Assembly (NCBI GenBank): GCA_016793465.1
Contig: JAEUJW010000055.1
Coordinates: 186,001-250,000 of the forward strand
Direction: 5' to 3'
Source: Myxococcales bacterium
GTDB taxonomy: Bacteria > Myxococcota > Polyangia > Nannocystales > Nannocystaceae
Length of the DNA: 64,000 nt
Part shown: positions 56,249-63,810 of the stretch, in pieces
Layout: each line of letters opens with the position of its first letter
Numbering within the stretch: the stretch's first letter is position 1
Position numbers and translations under genes: made by a program
Notes under the pieces: generated by a model
The model's input: only the letters and a program-made list of their open reading frames with translations
Database searches by the model: none
What the model was told of the DNA's origin: nothing

Positions 56249-57145
56249 TCAGGCCGGCGGAGCGGCGCGGCGGCGGGCGACGAGCCTCAGGACGCACCCG
56301 CCGAGGGTGACGCGGTCGCCGTCCAGCAGGCGCTGCTCGTGCACCTGCACGTCGTTGACGAAGGTGCCGTTGGTGCTGCCGACGTCGACCAGCCACCAGC
56401 CGTCGGCGCGTCGCTCGAGGCGCGCGTGCCGGCGCGAGAGGCCGTCGTCGGCGAGCACGACGGTGTTGTCGGCGCCGCGACCGAGCGTGGTCGGCTCGGC
56501 CTCGGCGAGCACGAAGTGCCGACCCACGAGCTCGGGGTCGCGGGCGTAGAGCACGAGCAGGCGGTCGCTGTCGCGGGCCCCGGGCCCCAGCGTGAACAGG
56601 CGGTCGGCCCAGTCGCGCACCGGGTCGGGCCGACCGAGCACGAGCTCGTCGCTGCCGCCGCCGTCCGCCAGGCGCCTGGGGATGGCGATGCAGTGGCCCG
56701 CGTGGGCCCGCGCCTCGGCGTCGGCGAGCGTGTCGCAGTGGTACACGCGCTCGTCGCACTGCTGGCAGCGGCGGACCGCGGGCTCCGCCGTCGACGCCAG
56801 CGTCTGCCAGCGCTTGCCGCAGGCGAAGGCGAAGCGCACGCGCGGCGGGCCGCGGCGCAGGTCCTCGCGCCCGCAGTTCATGATCGTCTCGCGCAGCAGC
56901 AGGTCGGCGTAGTCGAGGCCGATCCGGCGGGCCAGCTCGATGAAGCGCGCGAGCACGGCGGGTTCGTCGGTCGCGCGCGCGTGCAGAGCGACCTCGAGGC
57001 GCAGCCACTCGGCGCGCTCGGGGTCGGTCGGCTCGACCAGGCGGGCGTAGGCCAGGCGGTCGGCGTCGTCCAGGGCGTCGTCGTGGGCCTTGCGGATGAA
57101 CGGGCGCTCGGCCTCGACGGCGAGGTAGTCGGCGAGTCGAGGCAC
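56249..57145 (-). CDS. TIGR02996-type N-terminal domain plus FHA domain protein
   Basis: 298 aa from GTG 57145. The N-terminus matches the TIGR02996 repeat-companion domain common in myxobacteria: IRKAHDDALDDADRLAYARL, then PERAEWLRLEVALHA. A Cys/His cluster (about 130-155, RRCQQCDERVYHCD, AGHC) looks like a small zinc-binding knuckle. Residues about 210-290 form an FHA domain (TTLGRGADNTVVLADDGLSR, RHARLE, STNGTFVND), which binds phosphothreonine peptides. The protein is therefore a likely docking partner of Ser/Thr kinases, of which a giant one is encoded 16 kb away. Confidence 0.9.
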   Translation of the reverse strand: MPRLADYLAVEAERPFIRKAHDDALDDADRLAYARLVEPTDPERAEWLRLEVALHARATDEPAVLARFIELARRIGLDYADLLLRETIMNCGREDLRRGPPRVRFAFACGKRWQTLASTAEPAVRRCQQCDERVYHCDTLADAEARAHAGHCIAIPRRLADGGGSDELVLGRPDPVRDWADRLFTLGPGARDSDRLLVLYARDPELVGRHFVLAEAEPTTLGRGADNTVVLADDGLSRRHARLERRADGWWLVDVGSTNGTFVNDVQVHEQRLLDGDRVTLGGCVLRLVARRRAAPPA

Positions 57146-57337
57146 GCGGTCCGTCAGGATACACGAGGGCGCGGGGCCAGGTACGCGCGCCACTACCCCC
57201 ACGATCGCGAGGGCGCCGGCCGCAGCGAGCCGTGACTCCGTCCAGGCGCCACGAGATCGATCAATCGACGGATCGATCGATTCAATGGTGGTCGTGCGAT
57301 TGACCGCGGGGCGGGTCCGGCCTAAAACCGCCGCGCT

Positions 57338-58087
57338 TTGACGGGCGAAGACTCCGGGGCCGTGCTGCTCGGCGAGCGCATCGCCTATCGAATGCGCCGG
57401 GTCGAGGAGCGGGTCGGGGGCTTCGTCGTGCCGCTCGACGTGCTCGCCAGCCTCGACGAGGTGCTCGACGAGCTGTGCCGCCTCGAGGGCGCGCTCGGCA
57501 GCGCCGAGGTCCTGCGCCTGACCCCGTACTTCGGCGCGCTGTGGCCGTCGGCCCGCGCGCTCGCCCGCTGGCTGGTCGCGCGCGAGGCCTGGCTCGCGGG
57601 GCAGCGGGTGGTCGAGCTCGGCTGCGGGCTGGCCCTGCCGTCGCTGATCGCGGCGCGGCTGGGTGCGCAGGTGGTGGCCACCGATCGTCACGTGGACGTG
57701 GCGGCGCTGCTGGCCCGCAACGCCGCGCACGCGCCCGCGGTCCCGGGCTACCGCGCGCTCGACTGGACCGACCGCGCCGACGTCGCGCGGCTGGTCGCGG
57801 AGGTCGGTCGGCCCGACCGCATCCTCGCCAGCGACATCCTGTACGAGGCGGAGATCGTCGACGCCCTGGTGCCCGCGCTCGAGATCTTGATGAAGCCGAC
57901 CACGCGGCTGGTGATCTCCGACCCCGGGCGGCCGCACCTGCAGGCCGCGGTCGAGCGCATCGAGCGCGCCGGCCTGTTCGATCGCCGCGGTCGCCTCGAG
58001 ATCGTGGCGGTGCCGGCCGAGGCCGACGACCCGGCGCTCGCGGCGACCCAGCGGGAGATCTTCGTGATCGAGTTCTCGCGCGACTGA
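57338..58087 (+). CDS. SAM-dependent methyltransferase, METTL21-like
   Basis: 249 aa if the TTG at 57338 is used; GTG 57362 is an alternative. Motif I is VVELGCGLALPSLIAARLGA (about 88), followed by the acidic VVATD and ASDILYEAEIVDAL post-motif. LTPYFGALWPSARALARWLV upstream of motif I is typical of the lysine-methyltransferase family (Methyltransf_16/METTL21) and related nicotinamide N-methyltransferase-like enzymes. A protein Lys or small-molecule N-methyltransferase is likely; the substrate is unknown. It lies between an FHA gene (divergent) and a lipoprotein gene (same strand, 103 bp later). Confidence 0.85.
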   Translation: MTGEDSGAVLLGERIAYRMRRVEERVGGFVVPLDVLASLDEVLDELCRLEGALGSAEVLRLTPYFGALWPSARALARWLVAREAWLAGQRVVELGCGLALPSLIAARLGAQVVATDRHVDVAALLARNAAHAPAVPGYRALDWTDRADVARLVAEVGRPDRILASDILYEAEIVDALVPALEILMKPTTRLVISDPGRPHLQAAVERIERAGLFDRRGRLEIVAVPAEADDPALAATQREIFVIEFSRD

Positions 58088-58190
58088 CCGGGAGGGGGCG
58101 TCGTGGACCCCAGCCTTTCGTCACGGCCGCGGCGGCGCCGCTGGCCGGTTTTTACGCATCGCTGCCCGCGCCGGGGTGTACGGTGGCGGC

Positions 58191-59660
58191 GTGCATACAA
58201 TTATCCATCATCGTCGGCTCCGCTGGGGCGTCGCGGCCGCTTGCCTGGCCCTCGGCGGCTGCGCCGGCGCCTCCGACGACGGCGGCGAGCAGACCTCGAG
58301 CCCGGTGACGACGCCCGGCACCCAGACGTCGATCACGAGCGCCACCACGAGCGCCGCCACGACGGCCGCACCCACCACCTCGGGCACGTCCGGCGAGTCG
58401 TCGACGACGCCCGTCGGCGAGTCGTCGAGCGGCCCGGGCGAACCGTCGGGGCCCAAATTCGACGTCGGCGGCATGGACCTCGGCGGCGGCGACACCGACG
58501 GCTGCGGCAATGTGAGCACCGACGCGACCCTGACCGGCACGGTCTACGCGCCCAACCTGTACCTGCCGATCTCCGGCGCGCTGGTCTACGTGACAGGCGG
58601 CGCGGTCGAGCCGCCGCCCGACGCGGTCTATTGCGCGGAGTGCGTGAAGCTCGGCTGCAACACGCCGAGCACCTTCACCGGCCCCGACGGCAGCTTCACG
58701 CTGCCCGCCGTGTCCGGCCCGAATCAGAAGTTGGTGGTGCAGAAGGGCCAGTTCCTGCACGTGGTCGACCTGAGCATCACGCCCGGGATGACCGCCCTGG
58801 CCCCCGACCAGACCAACCTGCCGGGCCAGTGGAACCCGGGCGCGGGCATGTGGATCCCGCGCATCGCGGTCTACAACACCAGCCCCGACAAGGTGAAGAA
58901 CGTGCTCGCCAAGTTCGGCATGGGTCAGGTCGACGGCAGCGGCGCGCTGATGGCGGGCACCGAGCAATTCACGCTGATCCCCGACTCCTCGGGCGACTTC
59001 CTCGAGAACCTCGCGGAGATGAACAAGTACCACATCATCTTCGTGCCCTGCGCGGCCACCAAGTACTGGCCCGAGGCGCCGAACGTGCCGGCGACCCGCA
59101 TCGCCAACGTGCAGGCCTACGTGGCCGCCGGCGGCAAGTGGTACGCCACCGACCATTCGAACGAGTACCTCGAGCAGCCGTTCCCCGACTATCAGGAGTT
59201 CCACTCGCCGTTCATGCCCGACATCCAGCCGGCCTACGATTCGAACGGCCTGGTCGTCGACCCCGAGCTGCTGGCCTGGCTGCAGGCGCTCCCGCCCAAT
59301 TTAAAAGATATCGGCGGCGGCAACCCGACGCTCAACAACCTGCCGGGCATCCTCACCCGCCTCAACTACTCGGGCATCGACATCATCTCGCCGGTCATCG
59401 TCCAGGACATGGAGGGGCAAGACGTCGACGTCGGCCACCACACGTGGGTCGAGGGCCCCTGCGGCAGCTGCGCGAGCCCGCAGGTGATCCGCCCGATGGC
59501 GATCACCGGGCAGTACGGCTGCGGACGCATGATGTACAGCACGTTCGAAAACTCGAGCGACAACCACCCGGGCCTCAACCCGCAAGAGCTCGTGCTGCTC
59601 TACATGATCCTCGAGATCGGCGTCTGCTTCGAGGAGACGCCGCCGCCCCCGCCGGGCTGA
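58191..59660 (+). CDS. Lipoprotein, paralogue of the 23913-25436 gene
   Basis: 489 aa from GTG 58191, selected because it starts the signal peptide ending in LALGGC (Cys24); GTG 58176 would add five residues. A Thr/Ser linker (to about 85) precedes a beta-sandwich domain with TLTGTVYAPNLYLPISGALV, VYCAECVKLGCNTPSTFTGP and DGSFTLPAVSGPNQKLVVQK (carboxypeptidase-regulatory-like). The second half (YHIIFVPCAATKYWPEAPNV, VAAGGKWYATDHSNEYLEQP) matches a ThuA/amidotransferase-like fold. The end (LNPQELVLLYMILEIGVCFE) aligns with the paralogue at 24 kb. Function unknown. Confidence 0.85.
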   Translation: MHTIIHHRRLRWGVAAACLALGGCAGASDDGGEQTSSPVTTPGTQTSITSATTSAATTAAPTTSGTSGESSTTPVGESSSGPGEPSGPKFDVGGMDLGGGDTDGCGNVSTDATLTGTVYAPNLYLPISGALVYVTGGAVEPPPDAVYCAECVKLGCNTPSTFTGPDGSFTLPAVSGPNQKLVVQKGQFLHVVDLSITPGMTALAPDQTNLPGQWNPGAGMWIPRIAVYNTSPDKVKNVLAKFGMGQVDGSGALMAGTEQFTLIPDSSGDFLENLAEMNKYHIIFVPCAATKYWPEAPNVPATRIANVQAYVAAGGKWYATDHSNEYLEQPFPDYQEFHSPFMPDIQPAYDSNGLVVDPELLAWLQALPPNLKDIGGGNPTLNNLPGILTRLNYSGIDIISPVIVQDMEGQDVDVGHHTWVEGPCGSCASPQVIRPMAITGQYGCGRMMYSTFENSSDNHPGLNPQELVLLYMILEIGVCFEETPPPPPG

Positions 59661-59718
59661 GCAGAGACGAGCCTCGGCAGACGACACGGGGCCGCGCCCG
59701 TGTCGTCCGCCCCTGAAG

Positions 59719-60216
59719 CTATCTTTCGAGCTGCCAGTCGACCGCCTCCCTGTCGCAGTTGACGTACGCCTGCTCGTGGTAGTCCCCGGGGTTCTTGATC
59801 CGGCGGGCCCCGAACGTCCGCGTGATCACGTTCTCGGCCGCTTCATCCGTACATTCATAAAAAGTCCCGCAGAGGAAACTATCCGAGTCGATACGGCCGT
59901 CGAGCCTCCAGCGGCACGTATCCTTGCTATTGGCTTCGAGGCGGAAACGCATATCGTCGACCCACATGCTGTAGATAAAAACGTCCTCGTCGCTCGTGAG
60001 GGTATACAGGAGCCCCAACCACACCTCTTGCCCTCCGGTGTCGCCATCCTGGACGAGCTTCATTTCGTACTGCAGCCCCCTCTCCGTCGAAGCTCCTGTC
60101 GACGCGGCGAACATCCAGTAGCTGGCGTTCACCGGTAGATCGGCCTCGATCAGGCAAGATGTGAGTGCAAAGACGCTGGTGACTCGAAGCGCCTCGGAAA
60201 ACCTCGAACCGTGCAT
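59719..60216 (-). CDS. Lipoprotein in a lower-GC accessory block
   Basis: 165 aa; lipobox ALTSC (Cys21). The body is beta-rich with several Cys (for example CRWRLDGRIDSDSFLCGTFY) and no known domain. Codons are noticeably less GC3-biased than in the preceding lipoprotein gene. The start follows the stop of the upstream barrel-like gene as TGACATG, so the two are translationally coupled. A surface lipoprotein cofactor for its upstream partner is inferred. Confidence 0.75.
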   Translation of the reverse strand: MHGSRFSEALRVTSVFALTSCLIEADLPVNASYWMFAASTGASTERGLQYEMKLVQDGDTGGQEVWLGLLYTLTSDEDVFIYSMWVDDMRFRLEANSKDTCRWRLDGRIDSDSFLCGTFYECTDEAAENVITRTFGARRIKNPGDYHEQAYVNCDREAVDWQLER

Positions 60217-60217
60217 G

Positions 60218-61468
60218 TCACCCTCTGCTTTCTTTACGATGGCCGGACGTCGGCCAGCGCAATTCGATACCTATCGCCCCCTCGAGGGCAACGGGTGGCA
60301 AGGTCAGCTTCTCGAACACGGGGTACCCGAATTGGAAGCGGAGCCGGGTCAACGCGGGGCCGCCATGGAGCCCAACCCATAACCCGGCATGCTTTGAGAA
60401 CCACCAGGTGAGAGACGGGCCGAACAGGATATAGCTCGATACGGGCCTCGCGGAGCGCTGGACCAGTTTGATGAAGATCATCCCTCCGTCGATCCCGCCG
60501 CAGACACGTACGCTGAGCCGCGTCCTCTCCATCACCTCTCCGCAGACGGAGATCCTCGCGCTCAGCCGCCCCGACTGGTGGACGGGCAGCAACACAGGAA
60601 AGCTGTTCTGTCCGGCATAGTCCAGCGCCAGGCCGAACTCGAGACGGACGCGCCCGGCCTGCTCTGCGAGGCGGAGTTCGACGCCCCCGGCCATGGGTTG
60701 CGGAAGGGTGCCGTGTACCGCGCGCGCGTCGACACGGAGGTATATGTTTCCGTCTGGAGCTCGTTCACGCGACGATACGGGCGGCCTCGCAGCCAAGACG
60801 GCTGGGAGTTCCTCCTCCGTATACTGATACGCTGGTTCGAGCGGAGCCGACGCGTCACAGGCAGGCGGGTCCACGCGTGTCTCCCCTGTGCGGGTCGGAG
60901 TCTGGATCGGCGCCGACATGTTTGTCATGTCACGGTATCCTCTCCAGAGGATCGACGGTGTTTGGATAGGGGGCAGGACATCGACCACGGGCGCTTCCTG
61001 ATCGTCCGTGATCCCGAGCGGCTCGGGGCGGTGCGGGGGAGGGGGCCTGATATTTGTCCGGCCGAAGATCGCCCTGAGGATGAACCCCAGTTTGGTGCCG
61101 GCTCGCTCCGCGACCCGTTCACAGGTGGGGGCGACGAGCCTCCAGGATTTGCCCCGCACGCCCGGGGCGTTCAGTAGTACCCGGAGCTGCCAGGTGGTCT
61201 CCGACACCCGATCCATCGTGAGCTGAATGCGCACCTGCATCATTCTGTGCAGCCGCGTGAGCTGCTTGTGCGTCAGCGTCCGTGAGATTCCCAGACGTAC
61301 ATGTGAATCAACGTCACAGAAGCTCGCGCCGGCCGAGGGCTCCAAATTCACGGCGGGTACGGCCTGGATATCGGGCTTACCCGCGATGAGCTGCGAGATG
61401 AGTCCTGTGAGCAGAAAAGGCATCGCGGACAGGATGAAACTGCCGCCGCGCCGCGAATCCTTGCCCAT
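60218..61468 (-). CDS. Probable outer-membrane barrel-type protein, divergent from ECF sigma gene
   Basis: 416 aa from ATG 61468, placed 29 bp from the start of the sigma-factor gene. An N-terminal hydrophobic stretch (about 10-28, SFILSAMPFLLTGLISQLIA) may be a signal or membrane anchor. A middle region (about 40-150) resembles a periplasmic domain with Cys, and the last 150 residues have alternating strands (for example SYILFGPSLTWWFSKHAGLW, then LWVGLHGGPALTRLRFQFGY), ending in LRWPTSGHRKESRG. That suggests an outer-membrane beta-barrel. Codon bias is weaker than the chromosome average. It may be regulated by the divergent ECF sigma factor; function unknown. Confidence 0.7.
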   Translation of the reverse strand: MGKDSRRGGSFILSAMPFLLTGLISQLIAGKPDIQAVPAVNLEPSAGASFCDVDSHVRLGISRTLTHKQLTRLHRMMQVRIQLTMDRVSETTWQLRVLLNAPGVRGKSWRLVAPTCERVAERAGTKLGFILRAIFGRTNIRPPPPHRPEPLGITDDQEAPVVDVLPPIQTPSILWRGYRDMTNMSAPIQTPTRTGETRVDPPACDASAPLEPAYQYTEEELPAVLAARPPVSSRERAPDGNIYLRVDARAVHGTLPQPMAGGVELRLAEQAGRVRLEFGLALDYAGQNSFPVLLPVHQSGRLSARISVCGEVMERTRLSVRVCGGIDGGMIFIKLVQRSARPVSSYILFGPSLTWWFSKHAGLWVGLHGGPALTRLRFQFGYPVFEKLTLPPVALEGAIGIELRWPTSGHRKESRG

Positions 61469-61497
61469 GCCCGAAATGCTGTCGTGTGAGATGACGC

Positions 61498-62103
61498 ATG
61501 ATTGCGGTGACAAGGATCGTCCTGCGCGCGGCAGTATCCACAGCGTCGATGCGTCCGTCTCCCGATCCTTCACCCGCGACGTCGATCGACCAGATATATC
61601 GCAGGTACTCTGCGTTCGTCTGGCGAATCGCAAGGGCGCGCGGCATCCCCAGCGAGAGCCTGCCGGACGTTCTCCAGGACATTTTCATGTCTGTGTTGAA
61701 ACGCCTGCCCGACTACGTGGAGCAGGGAAAGATCAAGAGTTGGCTTTATGTCATCGCGGACGGTAAAATAAACGAGTTCTTCCGCTCCGAGGGTCGAAGG
61801 CAACGGCGGATGAGCGCGTACTCTCATATGAGGGACGGGGAGTCCGAAGCGTACCTCCCCGACGAGGTCGTGAGGCGCTCCGAGGCCACGCGCTTGGTCC
61901 AGTCGTTCGTGGATTCTCTGCCTGCTCCGCTCCGGGAGGTCTTTCTCCTGCGCGCGGTCGAGGGGTTCTCGGGTGTCGATGCGGCGATGCTCCTCGAGAT
62001 CAACGTCAATACGCTCTACAGCCGGGAGGCCACCGCTCGGCGGCGGTTCGAGGCGTTCATCCAGAGGTCCTCGTTATCGGAGGTGAGTCCCCATGAACGG
62101 TAA
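61498..62103 (+). CDS. ECF sigma factor
   Basis: 201 aa (ATG 61498; ATG 61549 is an alternative). Region 2 is seen in IDQIYRRYSAFVWRIARARG and SLPDVLQDIFMSVLKRLPDY with IKSWLYVIADGKINEFFRSE. Region 4, near residues 140-190, has SLPAPLREVFLLRAVEGFSG and INVNTLYSREATARRRFEAF, the helix-turn-helix that recognises the -35 element. No extra domain. The gene overlaps the next by 11 bp (62093-62103), a coupling typical of sigma/anti-sigma pairs, and its divergent neighbour encodes envelope proteins. It probably controls its own operon and nearby envelope genes. Confidence 0.9.
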   Translation: MIAVTRIVLRAAVSTASMRPSPDPSPATSIDQIYRRYSAFVWRIARARGIPSESLPDVLQDIFMSVLKRLPDYVEQGKIKSWLYVIADGKINEFFRSEGRRQRRMSAYSHMRDGESEAYLPDEVVRRSEATRLVQSFVDSLPAPLREVFLLRAVEGFSGVDAAMLLEINVNTLYSREATARRRFEAFIQRSSLSEVSPHER

Positions 62104-62713
62104 CAAGCGCATGTCCGACACAATCCTGGCCCGGTATCGGGCGGAGGAGCGTCCGCCGTCCATCGTCGACGAGGTCGTTCTCGGCCGCTTGCTCGTCGCT
62201 CGCCACCGTCTGCGGCTCCGGCGGAAGATCGCCGCCGGAGCCGCGGCGGCACTCTCGGTCGCGGCAGTGTTCGGCTTGCTGGTGTGGCGCGGAAGCCTTG
62301 CGCTCATGGGAGGAGCGGTCCAGGTCCAGTCGAGCTATGTTCACAGCTCGGGCGATGGGCTCGCCGCCGATTCTCACGTCGACAGGCGCATGCCGTCGAC
62401 TCCGGATCGCAGCGACTCGCCCCCGGAGCCGACCGTCGATGACGGCACCCGGGTGATCCAGCGGGCGCAGCGTCTGATCGAGCGGCGTCGATATAGCGAG
62501 GCCGTGCACCTCCTGGGGTCGTGCGTCTCGCTCGCCGGTGCCGACGATCTCGCGGAAGACTGCGAGGCCCTGCTCGTCGAGGCGCTCTGCGGCGTCGGCG
62601 ATCCCTCGGCCGAGGCGAAGATGAGGGCATTCGAACGCGAGCGCCCCGATTCTTACCACTGGCCGGCATTGCGAGACCGATGCGAGGCGGCGCGCGCACG
62701 GACGAATTTTTGA
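62093..62713 (+). CDS. Single-pass membrane protein, candidate anti-sigma factor
   Basis: 206 aa. A cytoplasmic N-terminal part (1-43) precedes one membrane helix (about 46-65, IAAGAAAALSVAAVFGLLVW). The outer part (70-206) has a low-complexity linker, then two or more TPR-like helices (RAQRLIERRRYSEAVHLLGS, ALCGVGDPSAEAKMRAFERE). There is no zinc anti-sigma motif (HxxxCxxC), so the assignment rests on the 11-bp overlap with the ECF gene and the topology. It could hold the sigma factor at the membrane and release it on an envelope signal. Confidence 0.75.
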   Translation: MNGNKRMSDTILARYRAEERPPSIVDEVVLGRLLVARHRLRLRRKIAAGAAAALSVAAVFGLLVWRGSLALMGGAVQVQSSYVHSSGDGLAADSHVDRRMPSTPDRSDSPPEPTVDDGTRVIQRAQRLIERRRYSEAVHLLGSCVSLAGADDLAEDCEALLVEALCGVGDPSAEAKMRAFERERPDSYHWPALRDRCEAARARTNF

Positions 62714-62823
62714 GCCGTGGTCAAGGACGGGTCCCGCAGCGGCAATAATTAGGGTGTCAGCTTCGCCTGAGTCATTCACCCGCGTAGAGTTGACGGGTGG
62801 CAGTCGGAGCTCGCACTCATGAC

Positions 62824-62828
62824 AGGAG
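62824..62828 (+). promoter_or_regulatory. Ribosome binding site AGGAG deciding the peptide-precursor start
   Basis: AGGAG at 62824-62828 lies 9 nt before the ATG at 62838. An in-frame ATG at 62829 overlaps it too closely to be used, so 62838 is preferred as the start. Confidence 0.6.
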
Positions 62829-62837
62829 ATGACTGCA

Positions 62838-63206
62838 ATGAAGTCCGCATGGTTCCATCTGTTTTGCACCGTGACGTTCATGGCCTGCGATGTCGACGAC
62901 GCGGCCTCGCTCGACGACCCGCTCGACGCCGTCGCCGAGGTCGACGACGTGGACGGAGCGGGAACGCCCGGCGCCGCGAACGATGACGCGTCGCCGCTCT
63001 ACACCGCGATCGAGGAGGAGGACGCCGTCGAGGACGCGTCGTTCGACCTCACCGACCTGGCCGACCCTGCCCTGGACGGCGGCACGTGCTGCTTCCAGTG
63101 CGGCTCCCAGCTCTACAAGAACTACATCCCTGGAGCGTGCCTGAAGTACGCCAAGTGGGTGTGCGACGTGAAGAACAAGCCGTTCAAGGGCGCCAACTGG
63201 TGCTGA
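62838..63206 (+). CDS. Precursor of a cationic six-Cys peptide
   Basis: 122 aa. Signal sequence with possible lipobox FMAC (Cys17), then a highly acidic region (residues 18-80, very rich in Asp and Glu). ALDGG at 78-82 looks like a cleavage site. The C-terminal 40 residues (83-122) contain six Cys (84, 85, 88, 101, 109, 122), six Lys and aromatic residues (LYKNYIPGACLKYAKWVC), with a net charge of about +5. This acidic-pro / cationic-disulfide layout is typical of secreted antimicrobial or toxin-like peptides; the acidic part would keep it inactive inside the cell. No homologue known to me. It lies downstream of the ECF sigma/membrane protein genes. Confidence 0.7.
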   Translation: MKSAWFHLFCTVTFMACDVDDAASLDDPLDAVAEVDDVDGAGTPGAANDDASPLYTAIEEEDAVEDASFDLTDLADPALDGGTCCFQCGSQLYKNYIPGACLKYAKWVCDVKNKPFKGANWC

Positions 63207-63218
63207 GCGCGCTGTGAT

Positions 63219-63251
63219 GACGCGGGCCTCTCATGCAGAGGGGCCCGCGTC
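63219..63251 (+). terminator. Stem-loop after the peptide-precursor gene
   Basis: GACGCGGGCCTCT (63219-63231) and AGAGGGGCCCGCGTC (63237-63251) form a 13-bp stem with a 2-nt bulge and a 5-nt loop, starting 13 bp after the stop. No T-run follows, so it may act as a Rho-assisted or mRNA-stabilising 3' hairpin. Confidence 0.6.
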
Positions 63252-63278
63252 GCCCCTGCGGTCATGTGACGATCGGGC

Positions 63279-63307
63279 TTGACAACGGTTTCCTAGGAAA
63301 CTATTGT
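63279..63307 (+). promoter_or_regulatory. MarR-gene promoter with central palindromic operator
   Basis: TTGACA (63279-63284) and TATTGT (63302-63307) are separated by exactly 17 bp, a sigma70-type promoter rare in such GC-rich DNA. A perfect 14-bp palindrome, GTTTCCTAGGAAAC (63288-63301), fills the spacer, so a bound dimer would block polymerase. It lies 10 bp before the ATG of the MarR gene, pointing to autorepression. Confidence 0.85.
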
Positions 63308-63316
63308 CTTCGGGTC

Positions 63317-63793
63317 ATGCCTCGTAAGAACCTATCGAGCGGGCCGGCGGTCAGCGGGCTCGAGGATCACCTCGGGTACTGGCTGCGGCTGGTGTCGAAT
63401 CATGTGTCGCACGGGTTTCGTCGCCGGGTCGAGGCGACCGGGGTCACCGTCTCGGAGTGGGTGATGCTGCGCGAGCTGTACCGGCTGGGGCGCAGCTCGC
63501 CCGGGGACCTGGTGCGGGAGATGGGGCTCAGCAAGGGCGCGATATCAAAATTGATCGATCGGCTCGCGGGCAAGGGGCTGGTCACGCGGACGGAGCTCGA
63601 GGCGGACCGACGGCATCACGAGGTCGAGCTGACGGCGACGGGGCGGGCTCTGGTCCCGCGGCTCGCGCAGCTGGCGGACGAGAACGACCGGCAATTCTTC
63701 GGACACCTGAGCCTGGCGGACCGCGGCGCGCTGCTGCAGGCCATGCGGGGCATCGTCGAACATCACGCGATCAAAGGGGCCGCGCTGGATTAG
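63317..63793 (+). CDS. MarR-family transcriptional regulator
   Basis: 158 aa from ATG 63317. The winged-helix DNA-binding region is seen in VTVSEWVMLRELYRLGRSSP, LVREMGLSKGAISKLIDRLA and GLVTRTELEADRRHHEVELT (wing), flanked by helices for dimerisation (LGYWLRLVSNHVSHGF; ALLQAMRGIVEHHA). The promoter carries a 14-bp palindrome between -35 and -10, so it likely represses itself and the gene 17 bp downstream (DUF1398-type). The ligand is unknown; MarR proteins commonly respond to phenolic compounds or oxidants. Confidence 0.95.
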   Translation: MPRKNLSSGPAVSGLEDHLGYWLRLVSNHVSHGFRRRVEATGVTVSEWVMLRELYRLGRSSPGDLVREMGLSKGAISKLIDRLAGKGLVTRTELEADRRHHEVELTATGRALVPRLAQLADENDRQFFGHLSLADRGALLQAMRGIVEHHAIKGAALD

Positions 63794-63810
63794 CGGCCGG
63801 GAGCAGTCAC

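Noticed and set aside
57255..57285. GATCGATC-rich stretch as a methylation-linked origin element
   Set aside because: Only a few overlapping copies and no DnaA-box cluster or replication gene; insufficient to call.
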